NCBI GenBank assembly: GCA_000969725.1
Contig: JXSR01S035964.1
Origin: Ophiothrix spiculata
Lineage: Eukaryota > Echinodermata > Ophiuroidea > Amphilepidida > Ophiotrichidae
DNA length: 25,847 bases
Reading direction: 5' to 3' (one strand)
Of this stretch, positions 7,968 to 17,000 are shown in pieces. Within the stretch, counting starts at the first letter, position 1; every line of letters starts with the position of its first letter. The notes under the pieces were generated by a model. The model was given only the letters and a program-made list of their open reading frames with translations. It did not search any database and was not told where the DNA came from. A program made the translations under genes and the position numbers.

Positions 7968-8621
7968 TATACGGCAGATGTTCCCTGGCAGCACGGAGAA
8001 TGAACATGTTCATTCTTGGTGCTGAATCCTTTGTGAGGGAAATTTGACATGAGGATAAAACCTCAGTTTTCGCTTTGTGCTTGATAACACTAGACCAATC
8101 AAATCCAAGTCTTTGCTTGGTGACCAGAGGGTGATTTAAGATCTTCCCACAATACACAGTAACAGCTTAGTAGGCATATGAATGAACTAATGGAATGTTC
8201 AGTGGGGTCAAATTACTACTGCTGTGCATTTATATGGGAAAGATATTGAATTTCATGCTAAATCAAACTGTATTATTGGTGCGAAAACTTCAAGTGATCA
8301 GAGATTTGTTTACATATTCATTGAGCTAATAGTGTGACCTTTCTCAAGTTAATTTTAATTATCTGGTCGCTTCAATAATAAATGTACTGTGTCAGATTTA
8401 AAACATGCATTTTACATTACTGTGTATGTTCAATGGGAAAAGGTTCTCACTGTGGGTTGTTTTGAGCTATGGATTTCAAATTTTGAATAGAATTATAGGG
8501 AAGTACTTAAAACACTCTCTGCTTTGTGACTATGTGCTATCCTTGTTCAAAGAACTTAATTGCAATGTGTTTTGTCACCGATTGTCCATAATCCATACTC
8601 TCGCACGCTTAAATACAGTTG

Positions 8622-8874
8622 AAGTCCGAATACGTCTAGTCCATCTAGATGGACCTCACAAGCGAGCGCCGTAGCTTCGCATTCGCTTGCGAGGTCCATC
8701 TGGATGGACTAAATACGTCATGAAAAAAAGACTGGTTCCCTCTAGGATTCGAACCCCTGACCCCCATCATCCCGATCCAATGTCCAGCTATGCCAGGCCA
8801 CCGAGCGTGGCCTGCCCAGGCAGCAATATCCTGACCATCTAGATATAACCGCCGTCTGTGACGTATTCGGACTT
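8622..8874 (-). mobile_element. 253-bp TIR element enclosing a hairpin and a tRNA-like Pol III promoter
   Basis: A perfect 15-bp inverted repeat, AAGTCCGAATACGTC (8622-8636) and its complement (8860-8874), bounds the element. Inside the left end is a second hairpin (8637-8711) with arms TAGTCCATCTAGATGGACCT and the matching inverted copy. On the - strand the rest carries a tRNA-type A box TGGCATAGCTGG (8784-8795) and a consensus B box GGTTCGAATCC (8745-8755) at tRNA-like spacing. The T-stem around the B box does not pair well, so it is not a functional tRNA but a tRNA-derived sequence within an inverted-repeat element. Confidence 0.75.
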
Positions 8875-10250
8875 AGGCTAATTCTTGATTTCTTACTGTA
8901 GTACTTTGTAGTACATAGGAGGGTAAGGGTTAATCTGACTGCGTCATTTGAAAATCAGATCAATTAATTGAAATATCTTTTGAAAATACTATTGTTTCAC
9001 TTTTATCAATCTCATTTAAAGCTTATTTTTTCCTCCTTTAATTGAAACATGAAAAGTAGTCAAGTATTTTTGCCAGTGTAAGTTATCCCGACAAAATACT
9101 GTAGAGTGCCAGTATATGTCAGGTTTTCCAGTTTCTGTTTCACTTCATCGTGACAATGTGGCTTATAAATTGGGACACATTATTATCAATTCTGATTCAA
9201 GATGAATGCAACTTAGACTACATGTATGGTCACAATACTTTGCACATACAGTTAGGGACAGTGTTTAGTCCATATAGTAGGATCGTGAGCTAAGCAAGCA
9301 GCGAGTGTGTCGCTTGTTGCCCGAAGTGGTTTTAAACGGTCTTTATATGTGCGAACACAGACTATTCAAGTAAAAAATTAGGTGGCAACTCTTCTTGAAA
9401 ATTCCTGAATATATCTATAGTATTTTTTTTAAGTCAGGGCTCCTCATTAAAAGTTTTAGGTCTTTCAATTCATGATAAGAGGTAAGAGGATTTGCCTTCA
9501 GACAACCAATAGAACTAACAGGGTGGAGAAAGGCCATAATAGTAAAACGTTTTGGTATTACTCATCTTGTTGGACGCAAAAGCTTTCAATAAATATCCTA
9601 TCAATTGATAACTACTGCAAACACATTCCTTTGCTGATTTTAAATTATATACTATTTATCAAATATTACTACCATTATGAACCATTGTTTGGAACAGTTA
9701 AACATCAATCTTTTTGTGGAGTTACATTTTGGTGATGATGGAGTAATTTAAGAAAAAGTAAAGCACACATAACGCATGACAATATCGTTTGGCCTTGTGA
9801 ATTATGTTACATTAATCCACTTATCAATTCCTTTCAAATCCTCTGAACCACATAAAACCCTTTCATGCTAATTTATAATGTTGACAGCTATAAGACATAA
9901 TATACCAATGTTCTTTGTTGTATAAGAAAGTGAATTAGTTGCCCCACAGTGAATACATAGGCCTCACAAAATACTTTTTGGATCAATTGCATTGCATGCA
10001 GGGATAGCACTCACTGCTGAGAGGATCCTTGTCCACATCTAATCAAAATAATAATATGTTCTACCTATGTTATCATGCAAGAGGTGCCCAGACTTTAAAA
10101 AAAATACTATAACAACTTTGTTGACTTTATTCAAATAGACTACTATTGTATTTGCCATAATGCACTGTCAAAAATACCGTGTACCTTAAATACAGATACC
10201 TGTGTTGTTGCCCATAGCACAACATGGTATACAAATAATGAATGTTATGA
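8875..10250 (+). other. Intergenic sequence without recognisable genes
   Basis: This AT-rich stretch lies between the two convergent genes. Its open frames are short, lack domains and have no splice context. A solitary CAGGGATAGCACT at about 10000 matches the tip of the element starting at 15632 and may be a remnant of that family. I see nothing else. Confidence 0.5.
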
Positions 10251-10368
10251 GTGCAATGGTAAGAATATTTTCATGAGATGAAAAATGAAATGGTCCATTT
10301 AACGAGGCAAAGTAGAGTTAAATGAAACATTTCATTTTTGAGAATGAGAATATTCTTTTCCATTACAC
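10251..10368 (+). repeat. 118-bp imperfect hairpin
   Basis: The left arm 10251-10292 and right arm 10328-10368 are inverted copies with mismatches (left GAATATTTTCATGAGATGAA, right TTTTGAGAATGAGAATATTC), joined by a 35-bp loop. It is typical of a miniature foldback element; no target duplication is clear. Confidence 0.6.
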
Positions 10369-10396
10369 AAATTCAAACATTTATTATTTGTTTTAT

Positions 10397-10639
10397 ATAA
10401 CTCATTTAAAGATTCTTGTCATGTTATGTATTTCACTTCTAAGGCCTATATAGATCTTGACAGGTCTATTTATACTATACAGTCAACTATGCATTGACGA
10501 ACAGAGTGCATTTTTTTATTTCCCATTTGCACTGTTCCAGTGCAATGGAAAATAAAAAAATACATTTTTGCCGATGAGTAAAAAATTATGAACGGCTGTT
10601 AACCTATCAAATGACAAGAATCTTTGTATGTCGAGTTAT
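10397..10639 (+). mobile_element. 243-bp foldback element with inner hairpin
   Basis: The outer ends ATAACTC...GATTCTTGTCAT (10397-10422) and ATGACAAGAATC...GAGTTAT (10611-10639) are inverted repeats. The centre is a tight hairpin (about 10509-10562) with arms ATTTTTTTATTTCCCATT and its near-complement around GTTCC. No coding capacity. Confidence 0.65.
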
Positions 10640-10699
10640 ATGATAAATTTAATTTACAGTACTTTTCACCATGCATTAATAATGGCACATAAGAAAGTG

Positions 10700-10849
10700 C
10701 AGTAGAAACTCATTATAACGAAATCTGATATAAGAAAAGCCCTGTTATAAAGTAGTAATTTTCTTGTACATGTACCATTTTCTTTTGTTTTTTATTGTTT
10801 TAAAAACCCTGATATAAAGAAGTGACTTCGTTATAATGAGTTTCTACTG
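10700..10849 (+). mobile_element. 150-bp pogo/Tigger-like MITE
   Basis: A perfect 23-bp terminal inverted repeat bounds it: CAGTAGAAACTCATTATAAC and three more bases at 10700-10722, and the complement at 10827-10849. CAGT ends and the TTATAACGAA motif are typical of pogo-group elements. TA follows the right end; the left flank is TG, so one target copy has presumably mutated. Confidence 0.85.
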
Positions 10850-11302
10850 TACATACATCATAGGCCTTCAAAACGGTTGTGAATTATGAAAAATAATAAA
10901 TATCTCCATTCTCTCATATTCATACTTGATATTTTATTTCTGTAAATCAACATGACAGAAAAGTTTATTTGTACAATTAATAAATCAATAAAAGTAAATG
11001 TATTTGAATCATTGGGCAATGCACAACTTGGAAAATAAGGCCACCAAAAAAAGGTTCGTCTCAGAAACCCCACGCATTGCTATGTGAAACTAAATTTAGC
11101 GATTTTAGAGCGTTTAAAAAAAAAGAAATATTGCATACCAAAAAATCGCAAACCTTTGTTTTTTAAAACAAATGCCTAAACTTTAATTATTAAATCGAGG
11201 TGTAATTCCACAAAGCATACTTGGGAGTCTTGACCTGGAGGCTGAGACCATCACGTATACACTGCAAGCACCCATTTAAGAATAAAATCCACCAACTATA
11301 CG

Positions 11303-11473
11303 CTGACAAAGTGAAAACGTCATATCCTGGTTACTGGTTGACGCTTTGTTCACGTTCAGTTGGCTACCCTTTGAGTATGTGTTGTGATGATTTTGATCCC
11401 GGTTCAAATTGCAATAAGCGTGAACCAGTCACTTGGCAACTATTTATTTTGATGTCACACTTAGTCAGCGAAT
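11303..11473 (+). mobile_element. Possible degenerate TIR element
   Basis: CGCTGACAAAGTG near 11303 pairs with CACACTTAGTCAGCG near 11459-11473, with a mismatch or two and weaker pairing inward. It overlaps a 92-codon open frame (11221-11499) that has no recognisable domain, so that frame is not taken as a gene. Confidence 0.4.
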
Positions 11474-11606
11474 ACATTTATCTTTCTTTGATCAGTTAAT
11501 ATTCACTGAGCAATAAGGCTTTATGTTAATGTTGTTAACAGACTTTGGAATACAAAATCTACCCAACTTGTTCATTCAAAGAAGTCTTGATGCACATCAA
11601 CAAATT

Positions 11607-11987
11607 TGTGACCTGTCATATCAAAAGGTACCTTAAGGGCCCCAAAATGAAAATTGATTTTTTGGTCTCATCTGAAAGCTGAGATTTTAAGCTTTAAAAT
11701 GACGCCTTACTTTTGGTTATTGGATGTTCGGCTGCAAAGTTACATCCAAATTGGTAAAAGGCATTGGGCTGATTCAGAAAACTATAGTTCTGAGAAAATA
11801 GAAAGTATTTTTATCTCGGTTTTTAAAACATTTGTCTTATGTTTTGAATGTTGGAACCCGATTAATATGATAGAATACACTTCAAACTGAGGTAATGTTT
11901 CTGATGAAATTAGAAATTCGCTTCAATGGCCCGTATCTTGTAATTTACTATTCCGACCTTAAGGTACCTTTCCATAGACAGGTCACA
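11607..11987 (+). mobile_element. 381-bp TIR element
   Basis: TGTGACCTGTC at 11607 and GACAGGTCACA ending at 11987 are exact inverted tips. After a short mismatched stretch the pairing resumes with AAAGGTACCTTAAGG against CCTTAAGGTACCTTT. The open frame inside it shows no transposase similarity. Intergenic. Confidence 0.8.
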
Positions 11988-12056
11988 ACATATTCGAATA
12001 CTGTGATGCTCGTTGATATACATTTTGTATTCATACAAGTTGAAAAATTTAAGTAC

Positions 12057-12086
12057 AATTCGAGTACACAAATTTGTACTCGAATT
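12057..12086 (+). repeat. 30-bp near-perfect palindrome
   Basis: AATTCGAGTACA (12057-12068) and TGTACTCGAATT (12075-12086) are exact inverted copies around a 6-bp centre. A related GTACTCGA occurs again at about 12128. Cause unknown; probably transposon debris. Confidence 0.6.
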
Positions 12087-12263
12087 TGTGTTCCAAATTT
12101 GCACCTCAGGAATGTGTACTAGAATTGTACTCGATTTTTTCCAGGGATGTTATCTGATGCACTTGTTCCACATAATTTGTTCAAAAAAATAAGTGTTCCC
12201 TGCTAACATATTAGCACATCGGGTGCTAAAACAAGGCAATCCATGAAGGGTCAAAACATAGTT

Positions 12264-12955
12264 CTTTTGAGCTATAAAACATTTGGTGCAACAAGTCTTT
12301 GTTATCTTATAATCTGATATATAGTTCCAATGTATTTTCTATTAATAAGGGCCAAAACATAGTCGGCCTCCAAACAAAATTTTTGCTACCAAACATTTGG
12401 TCGTGACGTCAAAATGACGAGTGACTCCAAACAAAATAACTTCAACACCGTGTTGAGACCAAATAAAATTTCGCGCTAGATTGCACATGCTATTGAATTG
12501 CCATATACATTGGACCAAATGTTTGTTACCCGTTCATACTTTAAATTCGATTGCAAATATTTGGTGACATCACGACCAAATGTTTGGTTAGAAAAAATTT
12601 TTGTTTGGAGGCCGACTATGGTTCGGCTTTAACAGAGGCTTGGTGATGAAAAATCAATACACCACAAAATGTTCTTTGATGTCAAATGTTTGGTGATTTT
12701 CAACACTAAAGGTGAAAACATACTATTTTGAGCTATCAAACATTTGGTGCAACAAGTCTTTGTTATAACATTAATTCCAATGCATCTTCTAATCAATAAC
12801 GGATGATTGGTGTTGAAAATCACCAAGCAAAGAAAATTTGGAGTATTGATTATTCATCACCAAGCATCCGTTACTAATAGAAAATACATTGTAACTATAT
12901 ATCAGATTATAAGATGACAAAGACTTGATGCACCAAATGTTTGGTAGTTCAAAAA
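12264..12955 (+). mobile_element. Foldback element with long arms, split by a nested MITE
   Basis: The left arm starts at 12264 (TTTTGAGCTATAAAACATTTGG) and is the inverted copy of the right arm ending at 12955. Pairing covers about 90 bp (CAACAAGTCTTTGTTATCTT against the AAGATGACAAAGACTTGATG side), breaks at a nested insertion (12351-12627), then resumes with GCTTGGTGATGAAAAATCAA against TTGATTATTCATCACCAAGC. A partial direct copy of the left arm also lies at about 12733-12800. Non-coding; between the two genes. Confidence 0.75.
12351..12627 (+). mobile_element. 277-bp MITE nested in the foldback element
   Basis: The ends are long inverted repeats of over 50 bp: CATAGTCGGCCTCCAAACAA from 12358, continuing through CCAAACATTTGGTCGTGA, with the complement ending at 12620 and weaker pairing out to 12351 and 12627. 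It interrupts the left arm of the surrounding foldback exactly where the arm pairing breaks, which shows it inserted later. Confidence 0.8.
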
Positions 12956-13030
12956 AAGTATAATCTGACCTTAACAATCTGTTATTGATTAGAAGATACA
13001 AAGACTTGTTGCACACAATATCTTCTCTTA

Positions 13031-13315
13031 TCAAAATTCAACATTTTCAGCTGCCGATATTTTTTGTCGGGCAGAGCGGAAGTATGGTAAGGGGAATCTT
13101 GCACAACAAAGTGTCATATCCCGGCTGTGCCTGAATGTGGGCCGCGGTGGCATAAGAATGCACTTGTCGTCTCCTACATTCACCTGTAGGCCAAGCACAA
13201 ATTGATTGGACAGTGTAAACAAAAATCCAGGTCGCAGGGCCCAATTGTTTGTAAATATAACCCAGGCAAGAGCTGGCATCTTGTTTACATCCGGGACCTT
13301 TGTCCGATATAGCAC
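13031..13315 (-). other. GC-richer segment with a 94-codon open frame, unassigned
   Basis: This block is visibly richer in G, C and CpG than its surroundings and is open for 94 codons on the - strand (MLYRTKVPDVNKMPALAWVI at the start). I do not recognise the product. It lacks a clear splice context and lies just downstream of CNOT10 in the same direction. It may be a fragment of a captured gene or transposon, or chance. Confidence 0.25.
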
Positions 13316-13540
13316 GGTGAAAACAATTGCCGACTTCCTATTGAAAATGACGTCTCTTGGAAATTTTGATTGATTCTATCAAATTTTTAAAATATTTCGA
13401 TTCCAAAATCATGTGAGATGTGTGGCATTCAAACCACAACAAGATGACAAACACCTCATCATTTCATAGATTTCCTTCTTGTTAAAAAAGAAGGAAAATG
13501 AAGGAATGCCTGGCTGGTATTGATTGTTTTCACCGCGCAC
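13312..13540 (+). mobile_element. Possible MITE with CACGGTGAAAACAAT ends
   Basis: CACGGTGAAAACAAT (about 13313-13327) pairs with ATTGTTTTCACCGCG (about 13525-13539). A small internal hairpin CCTTCTTGTTAAAAAAGAAGG is also present at about 13466. Target duplications are unclear. Confidence 0.5.
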
Positions 13541-13660
13541 GAAGTTCAACGCCAGTTATTTTTAGACCACTGTGCTGTGTATGACGTGGGTCCGCTTTCA
13601 CCTATTTTAATTGTCCAATAAACTTTTGTTGTCTATAGCTCCGAGATGAAATCCCAAAAC

Positions 13661-13855
13661 TGACAAGCCTGAATTATTTCAATTGTACCATTTGCTTTGC
13701 TCCCAGGAGCTGCAATTTCTGGAAACATTAATTTCCAAATTCTGACAGCTTTAATATTTTCAATTGTGCCAAGGGTCCTTTGCTCTCATTGGTTTGTTGC
13801 TCCCAGGAGCTACATTTCCTGTAAAACCGCTTCCAGGAGCTGGGTTTCCAGGAAA
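13661..13855 (-). repeat. Repeats in and just past the CNOT10 last exon
   Basis: Two 30-bp units lie inside the coding sequence (13796-13825 and 13826-13855), giving the tandem peptides [10 protein letters not shown] and [11 protein letters not shown] third, diverged unit lies past the stop codon (about 13696-13725). The region around the stop (TTCAATTGTGCC on the + strand at about 13758) is also echoed at about 13677 (TTCAATTGTACC), preceded in both cases by CTGACA and followed by TTTGCT. So roughly 80 bp of the exon end was duplicated downstream. Confidence 0.7.
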
Positions 13856-14019
13856 CATCCCCCTTGCTCCCTGATGAAATCCTGCTGACGACAGCCCTGA
13901 ACCAATTGTCCCGAATCCTGACTGGTGTTGCCTGTTGGGTCCTGCGTCACCGGATGAATTCTTGATGTAGGGAATCAGCTGTTGTTTCTTGACCATTTGG
14001 AGAGCTAGTGAATAGTTAC
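13760..14019 (-). CDS. CNOT10: CNOT10 last coding exon ([15 protein letters not shown] ... stop)
   Basis: The acceptor, on the - strand, is TTTTCAACCCCAG; the first two bases complete the glycine begun at 15915. It encodes [19 protein letters not shown], then a low-complexity tail rich in G, S, P, N and Q with a tandem 10-residue repeat, ending DPWHN and TGA (13762-13760). ATTAAA occurs 5 bp past the stop and again at about 13604, but no AATAAA was found close by on this strand. Confidence 0.92.
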
Positions 14020-17000
14020 CTGGGGTTGAAAATATGAGACAATTTATAGATTAACCCTGTAAGCACCAAAGGGTGCAAATTGCACCAATCGTATGATTTC
14101 ATTAATAACTGTCTTATAGCAACATTTTTGAAATGACAAGTTTAAATGCATAACCAATCACAAAAACATCCATATTTTTCAAACTTTCATTGCTTCTCAC
14201 AAATAAACTTGTCAATTCTGCAAGTAGATCATGGATACAAATAGTAAATCTTCAGAAAAATGTGTCATTCAGGGAAACAATCAAATTTAACAAAAAGCAG
14301 CTATCAATGAAGACACCAAATTTTTGCCATCAGCGCTCTTAAAAGTTAATAACTGCATATTAAGCTGGTTTCAGTGTGTCTGTTGTGATGTTCGTATGAC
14401 CAGCATGACATCAAATATTTCAAGTACGCAAACTCGACCTTGTCGTATCAGGAAAATTTTGCGGCAGGCATGACAAGCCGTTATTTTGATTACTCTGTCA
14501 TAGTCGCAACGATACATTGTTTTGAGTTGGAATAATTTCAACTTTTCTTGCAACAGACCATCACAGCAATATGCAAATGTGTCGTGCTATATTACTACAA
14601 CTCAAAATTTTGTTAATGCTTGGTCGTCTGACGCAGCGACAACGACTCTGAAACCACCTTTACTTGACATGAGTGAAATTGTATAAAAATAATGCAACGT
14701 TTGCTGAAGTTTGAATTTTCTGTGCTCACAAGGTGATTAAAACAAGTTCAACTATGACTTCACCAAAAGGTGCATTATTTTTGTACAATATCACAAGTAC
14801 CTAGTAAAGAGGAGCTATTAACCTAATTCATACATGACCATGATAAGAATATAATTGTTAAGATTACAATTTTCTAAATATTGTTTGTTTCTATAAAACA
14901 CAGAAAAAGAGTGCTCATTGTTTTATGAGAATTCAGTCTTGCGTTTTCTTTAAAATGAAATTTCCCATACATGCATGAACATGTTACGCGTACATGGAAT
15001 TGAACAAGCACTACACAATATGCAGAAAACAACTATCGTCTGTCCAAACCAGGTTTTTTTTTAATTTTCATTTGAAAATGGCATGATTTATGCTGTGTAA
15101 ATATTTTTTTGAACCCGTGGCAATCGAATATGAAATGGCTGGTCAATAGTCATAAATGTTTTAAAATTGAAGGGAGTAATGGAGCTAACAATCTTCGGGA
15201 TCATTTTTAAGTTCAAATTGCTATAAAATTATAAATTCGTTATCTACTGAAGTGCTGCACTCATTCAACTATTTGCCATCTGACAAATTCTTTAAATTGA
15301 TAAATAACATCACTTTCAATGTTTGACAAATAAATTATCATAATCAATGACTGAAACATTATTAATAAGGTATTCACACACGCTACAGAGTTGTTCATCA
15401 CAAATCAACAATGATGCATTCATGCGTCCGCAGCGATCAATTACACTAACGTTAGAACGCATCATTAACACATTGTAAGACCGAACGTATCGTTAACTCA
15501 TCGCAATTACTCATGGCAACGTTGTGTGTGTCAGAATTTTCCCTGTGCAATATTCATATACCTTGTACGGTTGCGATGGTTTTTACGTCTTTGTGAAATA
15601 CAGTCTAGCTGCGCACTCAACACATAAGAGCCAGGGATAGCACTACAAGGGGGTCCAGGGTCCAATGACCACATTTTGGGCAAGCAGGCCCCTAAAATTT
15701 GGATTTGTGTCTACCTAAAGGGTCCAAAATTAGCCCCAAATTGACCTTTTGTTTGGAAACCCTATTATTTGGACTGGATCTTGCATATAACGTTGTGATT
15801 GGACCCTAAGATTTCAGATCTCAGCGCTACCCCTGAATTCACAGCTAAGATTGCAATTGTTTAGTGAATTCGACCACAGGTGGAGCAATGATATTCTTCG
15901 TAAAGTCAACTCACCAGTTTGAAGTTCCAAGTATATAGCCAGAAACAAAGCTTGCTGTGGTACATCAGAAGGAGGCACAAGAGTACAGGCCTAAAAAGAG
16001 AACAGAACAAAAAATAAGTTCTTGCATACAATGTAATTCTACATTTTTGGATCTTCAATAGGTTGTCTGCCTTATGCAGAGATGCCATTTTCAGGATTTT
16101 TCCTGATTTCAGGATTTTTTAACTCCAAATTTACCGTTTTTATTTATTTTCGGGCCTTTTTCAGCTTTTTTGCCAAAATTTACGCACATTTTTCTGGATT
16201 TTTTAGTGATACTAAGTGGCATCTCTGGCACTCCATATGAAAGTAAGAGCATTAGTGCAATTTTGTATAGAAGATTGCAGATGAGAGTGATGGTCACGAT
16301 TTACTAGATTTAGGCACGAGTGATTTCGAAACGCAGATTTAGGATACATTTTATGTGTCTTTCTATTGGGTCACAAATATTCATAACATTACAAAAATCA
16401 CTCAAGTCCACTGCAATAGCTTTTAGGGGGAAAAATCATTGTATGTCTGATGTATATCTTATGTCAATGTAGCTCACAGGGTAGGTTAATGAATCCATGC
16501 CATATGAAATATGAATTTTCTATAATATTTTTGGTTGCAACGCTTTGCAGGAAGTCACTTTCGACGGTGGACTTGGGTGTTTGTTGCATACATATCCGCT
16601 ATGTAAATTTTATGTGCAAATGGATCAATCTGCGTGGACCTATTATTTTGTGCAGAAATGTATTTGTACTTAAACTACTTACTGAAAACTACTAAATATT
16701 TATTTTGGTGCATAGATTTTCCAGTGATTAGTATCAGCAGGAGTTCAGGTTTTCAGCTAATTTCAGTGAAATTACTAAGGCTTCACAAATCCTAATTTCA
16801 GCTTTTCTGAGCCTGTTTTTTTTTTTTTTTCATTTTGTCACTATTTGTCAGCTTTTTTCATCACCTGACTCACATACCCCTGTTTGAGCTTTTTTGTGAT
16901 ATCAAAACCTCCAATTTGATTTGAGAAAGTGGTGGATAGAAAAGGTGATTGGATCCAACACCTTTTCCCTTCTACCAGAAGTGATTTTATTTAGGGGGAG

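Larger units (their letters stand above)
7176..8382 (+). other. BOP1 3' UTR and downstream; candidate poly(A) signals
   Basis: There is no further coding sequence after the BOP1 stop. AATAAA hexamers occur at 7839-7844 and at 8377-8382 (the latter followed by TGTACTGTGT, a GU-rich context). Either could end the transcript; the first lies in the repeated 21-mer described separately. The 3' UTR includes a 392-bp transposon copy. Confidence 0.35.

Noticed and set aside
8740..8800. Possible functional tRNA gene on the - strand
   Set aside because: The A and B boxes are good, but the T-stem pairs poorly and no acceptor stem closes, so it is tRNA-derived only.
11221..11499. 92-codon + strand open frame as a gene
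   Set aside because: It overlaps a probable inverted-repeat remnant, has no domain and no splice or promoter context.
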